Below, one piece after another: positions 7,548 to 15,328 of a DNA stretch of 32,070 nt. The stretch's first letter is position 1, and each line of letters opens with the position of its first letter. The position numbers and the translations under genes were made by a program. Source of the stretch: Planctomycetota bacterium (GTDB taxonomy: Bacteria > Planctomycetota > UBA1135 > GCA-002686595); NCBI GenBank assembly GCA_020847695.1, contig JADLBP010000287.1, positions 1 to 32,070 of the forward strand, in the 5' to 3' direction. The notes beneath the pieces were generated by a model. The model was not told where the DNA came from and made no database searches. It saw nothing but the letters and a program-made list of their open reading frames with translations.

Positions 7548-8405
7548 ATGCGCCTCTGCACCTTCGTGTGCTCCGTTCCCGTCGTCGTTTGGCTGTCCGC
7601 GTGCTCGTCGCTGTCCGGCTTCGGCCAGCAGAAGAGCGATGGTCTGAATCGAGTCGACGAGCTGCTCGCGTGCGTGGAGCAAGTCCAAGTCGAATCGCTG
7701 GTCTCGAAGGAGCGCGCGCACGCCGCGTACGGCGCGCTGCAGACGATCGTCGGCCCGGACTTCGACGGCGACGCGATCACGGCGCACGCCGAGCTCGAGA
7801 AGCAGATCGAAGCCTCGAAGGAGCAAGGCAAGAAGCTCGCGGCGACCGTCGCGCCGTTGCAGCGCTCCGCCGACGGCGTGTTCGAGCGCTGGACCGCGGA
7901 TCTCGAGTCGTTCGGCAACACCAAGCTCCGTCAGCAGAGCCAAGCACGCATGGAGGAGACTCGCGCGCGCTGCGACGCCGTGTTGCGCGCGGTCAAGACC
8001 GCCGAGGTCGCGTTCGACGCGTTCAACGCGGATCTCAACGACCACGCGCTCTTCCTCGAGCACGATTTCAATGCCGCCGCGGTCGCGTCGATCGCCGGAG
8101 CGGTCGACGGGCTGCAGTTCCAGGTCCAGGAGCTCGATCGCCGCCTCGACGCGTGCTCGAACTCCGCGAAAGCCTACGTGCAGGCCGCTGCGTTGCGCGG
8201 CGAGGTCGCGAGCGAAGAGCCCGCGGCCGAGCCGGTGGCGCAGCAACCCGCGAAGCCCGCCGCGAAGTCGAGCACGCTGCGTCGCAAGGCCGCGGCGCCC
8301 GCTCCGGCGCCGGTCGAGCCGGTCGAAGCCGCGCCGGTCGAGCCGGTCGATCCGATCCAACCGGCGCCGAAGTCGACGCCGCAGGCCGATCCGAAGTCGC
8401 ACTGA
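7548..8405 (+). CDS. DUF2959-like lipoprotein
   Basis: 285 residues; ATG at 7548 with GGGAG 8 nt upstream. Signal ends LSAC at Cys19, a good lipobox. The body resembles the DUF2959 family: a long, mostly helical, coiled-coil-like region (about 30-215) with RVDELLACVEQVQVES, FERWTADLESF and HALFLEHDFNAAAVASI. After about residue 220 comes a Pro/Ala/Val/Glu-rich tail with short EPVEAAPVEPV-type repeats, likely an extended linker in the periplasm. Biological role of the family is unknown to me. It lies just before the electron-transfer operon, 64 nt upstream with a hairpin between, so it may share its promoter or end its own transcript there. Confidence 0.78.
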   Translation: MRLCTFVCSVPVVVWLSACSSLSGFGQQKSDGLNRVDELLACVEQVQVESLVSKERAHAAYGALQTIVGPDFDGDAITAHAELEKQIEASKEQGKKLAATVAPLQRSADGVFERWTADLESFGNTKLRQQSQARMEETRARCDAVLRAVKTAEVAFDAFNADLNDHALFLEHDFNAAAVASIAGAVDGLQFQVQELDRRLDACSNSAKAYVQAAALRGEVASEEPAAEPVAQQPAKPAAKSSTLRRKAAAPAPAPVEPVEAAPVEPVDPIQPAPKSTPQADPKSH

Positions 8406-8418
8406 GACCCGCACGGGC

Positions 8419-8453
8419 GAGGCTTCGCGCGGTGCGAGCGCCCGCGAGGCCTC
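8419..8453 (+). terminator. Strong hairpin between the DUF2959 gene and the redox operon
   Basis: GAGGCTTCGCG (8419-8429) pairs with CGCGAGGCCTC (8443-8453), eleven pairs with one G-U, and the loop can add four more pairs. It begins 14 nt after the DUF2959 stop and ends 16 nt before the ATG at 8470. No T-tract follows, so it may be a terminator, an attenuator, or an mRNA-processing or translation-control element for the redox operon. Confidence 0.5.
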
Positions 8454-8469
8454 TCCGTGAACGCTCTCG

Positions 8470-10695
8470 ATGACCTGGGCCCTGCTGATCGGCATCGCGC
8501 TCGCGTTGCTCGCCGCGCTCGGCGCGGCGTTCGCGCGGCGCACCGAGCTCGCGCGCATGCAGCGCGTGCTCGCCGAACGCGACCGCGCGCTGCGCGCCGG
8601 CGCGGGTGAAGCGCAGCTCTCCGAGCCGGTGGTCGACCTCTCGCGCTGCATGGGTTGCGGCACGTGCGTGCGCGCTTGCCCGGAGGAAGGCGTGCTCGCG
8701 CTCGTCCACGGTCAGGCGACCGTCGTACGCGGCGCGCGCTGCGTCGGCCACGCGGTGTGCGAGCGCGAGTGCCCGGTCGGCGCGATCACGGTCACGGTCA
8801 AGAACCTCGCCGAGCGGCGCGACGTGCCCGTGCTCGACGAGCGACTCGAGTCGCCGAATGCGCCCGGGCTCTTCCTCGCCGGCGAAGTGACCGCGCATGC
8901 GTTGATCAAGACCGCGATCGAGCACGGCTCCGCGGTCGCGGTCGAGGTCGCGAAGAGGCGCGAGCGCACGACCGGCGACGAGCTCGACCTCTGCATCGTC
9001 GGCGCGGGGCCCGCGGGGCTCGCGTGCGCGCTCGAAGCCCAGCGCCTCGGCCTGCGCTACGTGCTGATCGAGCAAGAGGACGACCTCGGCGGGACGGTCG
9101 CGCGCTACCCGCGCCGCAAGTTGGTGCTCTTGCGGCCGGTCGAGCTGCCCGGCGTCGGCAAGCTCGCCACCGAGTACGAGAAGGAGCAGTTGATCGAGCT
9201 CTGGCGCCGCGTCGCCGACGAACGCGCGCTCTCGATCCGCTGCGGCGTGCGCTTCGACAAGAGCGAGCCGCGCGGCGACGGCGGTTGGCGCGTCCACACG
9301 TCCGCCGGCGCGATCGAGGCGCGTCACGTGTGCCTCGCGCTCGGCCGGCGCGGCAGCCCGAAGAAGCTCGGAGTGCCGGGCGAGGAGCTCGCGAAGGTCG
9401 TCTACGGCCTGTCCGACGCCGCGTCGTTCCAGGGGCGGCGCGTGCTGGTCGTCGGCGGCGGCGACAGCGCGGTCGAGACCGCGCTCGCGCTCGCGGCGCA
9501 ACCCGGGACTCGCGTGACGATCGCGTACCGCCGCGAGGCGTTCTTCCGGTTGCGCACGCGCAACCAGGAGCACGTCGACGCCGCGGCGCGCGACGGGCGC
9601 GTCGACGTGCTGTTCTCGACCCGCGTCGTCGCGATCGAGCCGGAGCGCGTGCGCCTCGCGCGCGGCGAGGGCGACGCGCAGACCGAGCTCGAGCTCGCGA
9701 ACGACGACGTCTTCGTGCTCGCGGGCGGCACTTCGCCGGTCGAGCTGCTCGAGCGCTCCGGCGTGTCGTTCGATCCCGCGGCGCGGCCCGCGGCGGCGCC
9801 GTTGTTCGAGCGCGGTACCGGCGTGCTGCCGGCGCTCGCCGCGGCGACCGGGCTCGCGCTCGTGGCGCTCGGCTTCGCGCTGTGGAACTCCGACTACTAC
9901 TTCCTGCCGCTCGACGAACGGCCGATGAGCTCGAAGCACCTCCAGCTCGGCCCCGATCGAGGCCTCGGCTTCGCGCTCGGGATCACCGCGGCGGCGCTGA
10001 TCGTCGTCAACCTGCTCTACGTCGTGCGCCGGTCGGCGGCGTTCGCGCGCGCGGGGGGTTCGCTCTCGGGTTGGATGACCAGCCACGTCGCGACCGGCGT
10101 CGGCGCGGTGCTCTGCGCGCTGATCCACGCGGCGATGGCGCCGCAGGATTCGCTCGGCGGGCACGCGCTGTGGGCGTTGATCGCGTTGCTCGCGACCGGC
10201 GCGATCGGGCGGTACGTCTACGCGTACGTGCCGCGCGCGGCGAGCGGGCGCGAGCTCGAGCTCGCCGAGGTCAAGCTGCGCCTCGAACGCGAGAGCGAAG
10301 CGTGGGAGCGCGTCGAGCGCGGCTTCGCCGACAAGGTGCGCCGCGAGCTCGAGTCGGAGATCGAGCGCGCGCAGTGGAAGAGCTCGCTGCTCGGGCGCGT
10401 CGTCGCGCTGGTCCGCGGCAAGCGCGAGCTCGAGCGCACGCTCGGCCGCCTCGCCGCCGAAGGCAGGCGCGACGGCGTCGCCGAGGCGCGCGTGACCGCG
10501 GTGCTCGCGGTCGCGCGGCGCGCGCACGGCACCGCGGTCGCGGCCGCGCACTACGAGGACCTGCGCGCGCTGATCGAGTCGTGGCGTTGGTTGCACCGGT
10601 GGGTCGCCGCGCTGCTCGTCGTGCTGGTCGGGTTGCACGTCGTCTACGCGCTGAGCTACGGCGCGTTCCTGCACGAGGGCGGAGGGCTCGACTGA
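8470..10695 (+). CDS. Membrane ferredoxin/flavoprotein/dihaem cytochrome b fusion oxidoreductase
   Basis: 741 residues. Order: N-terminal helix (2-21); ferredoxin domain with C60xxC63xxC66xxxC70P and an atypical second set C91xxH94xxC97xxxC101P; a thioredoxin-reductase-like flavoprotein with FAD motif GAGPAG (178-183) and NAD(P) motif GGGDSA (329-334) but no CxxC disulfide between; then about five membrane helices (452-472, 501-519, 535-555, 566-587, 711-730) interrupted by a charged coiled coil (592-700). His539/His553 and His709/His723 lie 14 apart in two helices, as in dihaem cytochromes b. Likely it passes electrons between NAD(P)H, ferredoxin or menaquinone and the 23-haem cytochrome, whose ATG overlaps its stop by 1 nt (TGATG). 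No clear SD precedes ATG 8470, and a hairpin sits just upstream. Domain calls are good; substrate and direction are inference. Confidence 0.85.
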   Translation: MTWALLIGIALALLAALGAAFARRTELARMQRVLAERDRALRAGAGEAQLSEPVVDLSRCMGCGTCVRACPEEGVLALVHGQATVVRGARCVGHAVCERECPVGAITVTVKNLAERRDVPVLDERLESPNAPGLFLAGEVTAHALIKTAIEHGSAVAVEVAKRRERTTGDELDLCIVGAGPAGLACALEAQRLGLRYVLIEQEDDLGGTVARYPRRKLVLLRPVELPGVGKLATEYEKEQLIELWRRVADERALSIRCGVRFDKSEPRGDGGWRVHTSAGAIEARHVCLALGRRGSPKKLGVPGEELAKVVYGLSDAASFQGRRVLVVGGGDSAVETALALAAQPGTRVTIAYRREAFFRLRTRNQEHVDAAARDGRVDVLFSTRVVAIEPERVRLARGEGDAQTELELANDDVFVLAGGTSPVELLERSGVSFDPAARPAAAPLFERGTGVLPALAAATGLALVALGFALWNSDYYFLPLDERPMSSKHLQLGPDRGLGFALGITAAALIVVNLLYVVRRSAAFARAGGSLSGWMTSHVATGVGAVLCALIHAAMAPQDSLGGHALWALIALLATGAIGRYVYAYVPRAASGRELELAEVKLRLERESEAWERVERGFADKVRRELESEIERAQWKSSLLGRVVALVRGKRELERTLGRLAAEGRRDGVAEARVTAVLAVARRAHGTAVAAAHYEDLRALIESWRWLHRWVAALLVVLVGLHVVYALSYGAFLHEGGGLD

Positions 10696-12773
10696 TGCGC
10701 GTGAAGCCCCAACTGTTGGTCGCGATCGCGTCGCTCGCGGTCGTCGTGCTGGTCGCGATCGTCGACGCGCGGCGCGCGGCCCCCGGTGAGCTCGCGCGCG
10801 TGCACGGCCGCGAGGACGACCTCGAAGGCCGCAGCGGCTGCACGCAGTGCCACGGCGGTTGGTTCTCGAACATGACCGACTCGTGCAGCGAGTGCCACGA
10901 CGCGATCGCGGCGGACCTCGAGACCAAGTCGGGACTGCACGGCACGTTGACGCCGGAGCTCTTCGCCGATTGCGGCGCGTGCCACGACGAGCACCACGGC
11001 GCGGGCTTCGCGCTGGTCAACGACCGCAGCTTCGCGCTCGCGGGCGTCGCCGACGTCAAGGCGTTCGACCACTGCCGCGTCGGCTTCCAGCTCGACGGCG
11101 CGCACACCGAGCTCGACTGCGCGCGCTGTCACGAGAACGCGTACGACCGCGAGCTCCCGGCCGGCGCGCAGCGCTTCCGCGGGCTCGAGCAGGATTGCGC
11201 GACGTGCCACGCCGATCCGCACGACGGTCGCATGCAGGTCGCGTGCGCGAGCTGCCACGGTCAGACGACGTGGGCCGGGCTGCATTCGCTCGGCCACGAC
11301 CGCTTCCTGCCGTTGATCGGCGGCCACGGCGACGTGTCGTGCCGCGAGTGCCACGCGAAGGAGGACGCGCACTCGCTCGAGGTGCTCGGCGAGCGTCGCT
11401 CGCAGCCGGCGCCGCGCGAGTGCGTCGACTGCCACGAGGTGCCGCACGCGCGCGAGTTTGTCGGGCGCGTCGCCGCGCAAGCAGCGTGCACCGAAGGCGC
11501 GACGTGCGCGACGTGCCACGTCCCCGAGCACACGAGCTTCCGCGATCCGGCGCTTGCGACGACGTTGACCCCCGCGCAGCACGCCGCTTCGGGCTTCGCG
11601 CTCGACGCGCCGCACCACGAAGCCCGCTGCGAGGCGTGTCACGCGCCCGAGGCGCTCGAGTTTGCCGCGCGCTATCCGGGCCGCGGCGCGGACGCCTGCG
11701 ACGCCTGCCACGAGGACGTGCACGCCGGCCAGTTCGACGGCGACGCGTTCGCTGCCCGCGGTTGCCTCGCCTGCCACGCACGCACCGCCTGGGAGCCGCA
11801 CGAATTCACCGTCGATCGCCACGCCGACACGCGTTTCGCGCTCGGCGGCGCGCACGCGGAGCTCGAGTGCCGCGAGTGCCACTTCGATCCGCCCGAAGGC
11901 GTCGCGCGCGAGTTCCACGGCACCGAGCGGCTCTGCGAGGACTGCCACGACGACGCGCACGCGGGCTTCTTCGAGGACGTCGCGAGCGAGCTCCCGGCGC
12001 TCGACGCGGGCGAATGCGCGCGTTGCCACGGCGACGTCGCGTTCGACGACGTGCCCGAGTCGCGCTTCGACCACGGCCGCTGGACGGGCTTCCCGGTCGA
12101 CGGCGCGCACGCGCAGGCCGAGTGCGAGGTCTGCCATCCGCTCGCGGACGAGCCCGACGAGCTCGGGCGGCGCTTCGGTCGCGTCGAGCGACACTTCGGC
12201 GTCGTCGCGGGCTGCGTGACGTGCCACGAGGACCCGCACGGCGGCGCGTTCGAGCGCGGGCCGGCGCTCGCGAGCTTCGACGGCAGGCAGGACTGCGCGC
12301 GCTGCCACGACGCGAGCTCGTTCCGCGCGCTCGAGGCGCCGTTCGATCACGGGCTGTGGACCGGTTTCGCGTTGGTCGAGGAGCACGCGGCGGCGGCTTG
12401 CACCGCGTGCCACGCGCCGATGCGCAAGGCGGACGAGCTCGGTCGCACGCTCGAGCGCGCCAACGGCCCGGCGTGCGCGGACTGCCACGTCGATCCGCAC
12501 GCTGGCCAGTTCCGCGAAGGCAAGAAGACCGACTGCGCGCGCTGCCACGAGAGCGCCGCGCCGCGCTACCTCGCGTTCGACCACGAGCGCGATGCGCGCT
12601 TCGCGTTGGGCGAGGCCCATGCGGAGGTCGCGTGCGCGAGCTGTCACGACGACCTCGAGCTCTCGGACGGGCGCACGGTCGTGCGCTACCGGCCGTTGCC
12701 GACGACGTGCGTCGAGTGTCACGGGGTGCACGAGGAAGTGCTGCTGCGCAAGAAGCCGAGGAGGAAGCCATGA
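10695..12773 (+). CDS. 23-haem c-type cytochrome with repeating triheme modules
   Basis: 692 residues with 23 CxxCH sites, first at 49-53, about one per 30 residues. ATG 10695 overlaps the preceding stop and has GGAGGG 8 nt upstream. An N-terminal hydrophobic segment (7-24) without a clear cleavage site suggests an inner-membrane-anchored periplasmic protein. After three leading haems, a module recurs seven times: a FDH-like or other His, F-x-L-x-GAH-A-x4-CxxCH, then CxxCH-x-DPH-x-G-x-F, then CxxCH; the seventh copy has only two haems. Each module offers about three extra His, enough for bis-His ligation. Such strings of triheme units recall the Geobacter c7-type polymers (e.g. GSU1996), an analogy not a homology claim. 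It probably carries electrons across the periplasm between the inner-membrane oxidoreductase and the porin. Its stop overlaps the porin ATG (ATGA). Confidence 0.92.
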   Translation: MRVKPQLLVAIASLAVVVLVAIVDARRAAPGELARVHGREDDLEGRSGCTQCHGGWFSNMTDSCSECHDAIAADLETKSGLHGTLTPELFADCGACHDEHHGAGFALVNDRSFALAGVADVKAFDHCRVGFQLDGAHTELDCARCHENAYDRELPAGAQRFRGLEQDCATCHADPHDGRMQVACASCHGQTTWAGLHSLGHDRFLPLIGGHGDVSCRECHAKEDAHSLEVLGERRSQPAPRECVDCHEVPHAREFVGRVAAQAACTEGATCATCHVPEHTSFRDPALATTLTPAQHAASGFALDAPHHEARCEACHAPEALEFAARYPGRGADACDACHEDVHAGQFDGDAFAARGCLACHARTAWEPHEFTVDRHADTRFALGGAHAELECRECHFDPPEGVAREFHGTERLCEDCHDDAHAGFFEDVASELPALDAGECARCHGDVAFDDVPESRFDHGRWTGFPVDGAHAQAECEVCHPLADEPDELGRRFGRVERHFGVVAGCVTCHEDPHGGAFERGPALASFDGRQDCARCHDASSFRALEAPFDHGLWTGFALVEEHAAAACTACHAPMRKADELGRTLERANGPACADCHVDPHAGQFREGKKTDCARCHESAAPRYLAFDHERDARFALGEAHAEVACASCHDDLELSDGRTVVRYRPLPTTCVECHGVHEEVLLRKKPRRKP

Positions 12774-14524
12774 GGTCGTCGATCGCGATCACACTTGCCG
12801 GCGTGCTCGCCAGCGCGCCGCTCGCCAACGCGAAGCTCCCCGGAGTTCCGCTCACCGGCTTGCCGTCGCCCAGCGCCTCGCGCGCCACGCGGCAGGACGA
12901 CGACACGCAGACGGTCGAGCTGCGGGTCGCGGCGCAACGCCCGCGCGGCGTGCTGGTCGACCGCGGGTCGGTCGACGGGCTCGCGATCGGCGATCGCGTG
13001 CGCTTCCGCCGGCGGGCCGGCGGAGTCGTCGACGGGCGGGTCGTCGAGGTCGGTGAGCGCAACGCGCTGGTCGCGCTCGACGATCCCGCGGCGACGGTCG
13101 AGCTCGGCACGCGCGGCGAGGCGACGATTCCGAGCTCGCGGCTCGAGGGCGAGATCGAGCGCATCGCGCCCGCGACCGAGACCGAGTCCGACGAGGACGC
13201 GCCGCTCGAGCCCGCGACCGAAGCGCACCCGCCGTGGACCAAGGACGACGACGAGTGGCAGGAAGGGGAGCCGCTGCTCGCCCGCATCGTGCCGCTTCGG
13301 CCCGACGAGCGCGCGCCGAGCTACTCCGGCCGGATCTGGGCGAGCGCGGACGAGATCACGAGCTCCGAAGACGATCGCACCGACGGTTTCGAACGCCTGG
13401 GCGCGAGCTTCCGCGCCGCGAACCACCTCGGCCGCGGCGAGACGATCGCGATCGACTTCGAGCTCGATGCGCGCCGCACCGACGTGCCCGACGACGACGA
13501 CGACACCGACTCCGGCCTGCGCATCGACCGCGCGTCGTACGCGCTCGGCGATTCGCGCTTCGCGAGCGACCGCGTCGAGTTCGGCCGCTTCCTGCAGCGC
13601 GGGATGCCGGAGTTCGGGGTGCTCGACGGCGTCGAATGGGGGCGACGGCTCTCCGGCGGCAGCCGAGTCGGCGCGAGCCTCGGCTACATGCCCGAGCCCG
13701 ACCGCGACTTCGAGTCCGGCCACGACTTCCAGGCGTCGGCGTACTACCGCTGGGTGTTCGACGAGAGCGAGGTCTGTTCGGCGGCGATCGGCGCGCAGAA
13801 GACGCTGCACCACGGCGACTCCGACCGCGACCTCGCGATCGCGACGTTCGAGTACCTGCCGGCGGACGGATGGAACGCGCACGCGACCGCGTGGGTCGAC
13901 TACTACACGTCGGGCGACCAGGCGCGCGGTCCGGGCGTCGAGCTGACGCAGGCGTACGTCCGCGCGTCGCGGCGTTTCGACGGCGGCGACGAGCTCGCGT
14001 GGACGTACACGCACTTCGCGATCCCCGACATCGAGCGCAACGAGATCCCCGAGCTCTCGAACGCCGCGCTCGCCGACGATCGCAACGATCGGTTCGCGGT
14101 CGACTGGCGCCGCACGCTCGACGACGACCTCCGCCTGCGCGCCGAGGCCGGCGTGTGGAGCGACGAGTTCGAGTCCGGCGGCGACGGCGAGCTCGCGGCG
14201 GAGAAGCGCCGGCTGTTCGGCGACGACGGGCGCGGTGAGCTCTCGCTCTTCGGCGTCAGCGGCCGCTTCTCCAGCGCGTACGGCGTGCGCGCAAGCCTGG
14301 CGAAGGACGACGCGTACGGCGCGTGGACCGGCGAGTACGAGTTCGCGCAGAACACGATCGACGGGTTCGACAGCACCAACAACGAGCTCCCGCAGCACCG
14401 CCTGCGCCTCGGCCGCGATTGGCACTCGGCGAGCGGGTGGAGCTTCGCGTGCGACGTCGAAGCGTGGCTATGGGACCAGGAAACGGCGTTCGCGCTGCAC
14501 GTCTTCCTCCAACGGAGCTTCTAG
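12770..14524 (+). CDS. Outer-membrane beta-barrel, candidate porin of a porin-cytochrome complex
   Basis: 584 residues, ATG at 12770 overlapping the cytochrome stop by 4 nt, with GGAGG 5 nt upstream. Signal peptide MRSSIAITLAGVLASAPLANA, cut after residue 21. Residues 48-120 form a small beta domain (VLVDRGSVDGLAIGDRVRFR), followed by an acidic linker (about 133-165). From about 184 the sequence alternates polar and hydrophobic residues with aromatic girdles and acidic loops, and it ends in Phe (HVFLQRSF), the outer-membrane assembly signal. About 400 residues of barrel suggest fewer strands than MtrB-type porins. Sequence alone does not prove that it sheaths a cytochrome; the coupling to a 23-haem gene upstream and two lipoprotein cytochromes downstream makes this the best explanation. 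The N-terminal domain could dock the cytochrome (inference). Confidence 0.8.
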   Translation: MRSSIAITLAGVLASAPLANAKLPGVPLTGLPSPSASRATRQDDDTQTVELRVAAQRPRGVLVDRGSVDGLAIGDRVRFRRRAGGVVDGRVVEVGERNALVALDDPAATVELGTRGEATIPSSRLEGEIERIAPATETESDEDAPLEPATEAHPPWTKDDDEWQEGEPLLARIVPLRPDERAPSYSGRIWASADEITSSEDDRTDGFERLGASFRAANHLGRGETIAIDFELDARRTDVPDDDDDTDSGLRIDRASYALGDSRFASDRVEFGRFLQRGMPEFGVLDGVEWGRRLSGGSRVGASLGYMPEPDRDFESGHDFQASAYYRWVFDESEVCSAAIGAQKTLHHGDSDRDLAIATFEYLPADGWNAHATAWVDYYTSGDQARGPGVELTQAYVRASRRFDGGDELAWTYTHFAIPDIERNEIPELSNAALADDRNDRFAVDWRRTLDDDLRLRAEAGVWSDEFESGGDGELAAEKRRLFGDDGRGELSLFGVSGRFSSAYGVRASLAKDDAYGAWTGEYEFAQNTIDGFDSTNNELPQHRLRLGRDWHSASGWSFACDVEAWLWDQETAFALHVFLQRSF

Positions 14525-14533
14525 GAGTCGTCC

Positions 14534-15190
14534 ATGGGTCGCTCGAAGATCGTCACCGTCTCCCTGCTCGCGCTGGCGCTCGCGTGGATCGCCGCGGCGT
14601 GCGCGATGCGCGGCCCCGATGCCGTCAAGCAACACCTCTGGTGGTCCGGGCTCGGGCCCGTGCTGCCGCACGACACGTTCCCGGCGGATTGCCAGACGTG
14701 TCACGTCGGCAGCGACTGGCAGAGCCTCGCCGACGACTTCACGTTCGATCACGCGGCGGAGACCGGCGTGCCGCTCGTCGGCGCGCACGCGCGCGCGAGC
14801 TGCATCCTCTGCCACAACGATCGCGGGCCGGCCGGCGTGTTCAATCGCCAAGGCTGCGCGGGTTGCCACGAGGACATGCACGAGGGGAAGCTCGGCGTCG
14901 CCTGCGAGGATTGCCACCAACAGAACAACTGGCGGGCGTTCGACCAACGCGCGGGCCACGCGCACACGCGCTTCCCGCTGATCGGCGTGCACGCGTCGAC
15001 CGCTTGCCAGCGCTGCCACGCGGGCGCCGAAGTCGGCCGGTTCGTGCCGACCGATCCCGAGTGCGTCACTTGCCACGCGAGCGACCTCGCGCGCACCGAC
15101 AACCCCGACCACTTCGGCCTCGGTTGGACGGATCGCTGCGACCGCTGCCACTTGCCGCGCACGTGGACCCAGGCCGAGAACAACCCGTAG
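14534..15190 (+). CDS. 7-haem c-type cytochrome lipoprotein
   Basis: 218 residues, seven CxxCH sites (CQTCH, CILCH, CAGCH, CEDCH, CQRCH, CVTCH, CDRCH). ATG 14534 has AGGAG 6 nt upstream and follows the porin stop by 9 nt. The signal ends AAAC at Cys23, a plausible lipobox. It uses the same building block as the 23-haem protein: FDH, then VGAHA-x4-CxxCH, then CxxCHEDMHEGK, then CxxCH, and a second copy beginning IGVHA. So the two genes share ancestry. As a lipoprotein it could sit on either face of the outer membrane, joining the porin-embedded wire to the 11-haem protein, or on the periplasmic face as an adaptor. Its location is inference; haem binding is near certain. Confidence 0.9.
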   Translation: MGRSKIVTVSLLALALAWIAAACAMRGPDAVKQHLWWSGLGPVLPHDTFPADCQTCHVGSDWQSLADDFTFDHAAETGVPLVGAHARASCILCHNDRGPAGVFNRQGCAGCHEDMHEGKLGVACEDCHQQNNWRAFDQRAGHAHTRFPLIGVHASTACQRCHAGAEVGRFVPTDPECVTCHASDLARTDNPDHFGLGWTDRCDRCHLPRTWTQAENNP

Positions 15191-15316
15191 AGGCTGCTCG
15201 GCCGCGCGAGGCGTTGCGAACCGGGCTCAAGATCCCGAACCAGGGTGATCGATGAGCCTGCCAAGGGGATCGGTCGACGAGTCGGCAGCGCTGGGGGGTG
15301 CGCGGCCGTCGGCCCA

Positions 15317-15322
15317 GGGAGG
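15317..15322 (+). promoter_or_regulatory. Shine-Dalgarno site of the 11-haem lipoprotein
   Basis: GGGAGG, 6 nt before ATG 15329. It fixes the start at the methionine that gives a standard lipoprotein signal, instead of an upstream in-frame start at 15245 that would add 28 non-signal residues. Confidence 0.65.
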
Positions 15323-15328
15323 GGCGGA

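Noticed and set aside
8068..10674. Long open frame on the minus strand opposite the redox fusion gene
   Set aside because: It is Arg/Ala/Asp-rich with no family pattern, as expected for antisense frames in very GC-rich coding DNA. The plus strand carries clear motifs.
10847..12769. Long plus-strand frame running through the 23-haem gene into the porin frame
   Set aside because: Only its end, from the ATG at 12770, is coding (porin). The earlier part is an out-of-frame shadow of the cytochrome gene with an Arg-rich sequence.
15245..15328. Earlier in-frame start for the 11-haem lipoprotein
   Set aside because: It would place 28 residues before the signal peptide; the ATG at 15329 has a good ribosome binding site and gives a standard lipobox.
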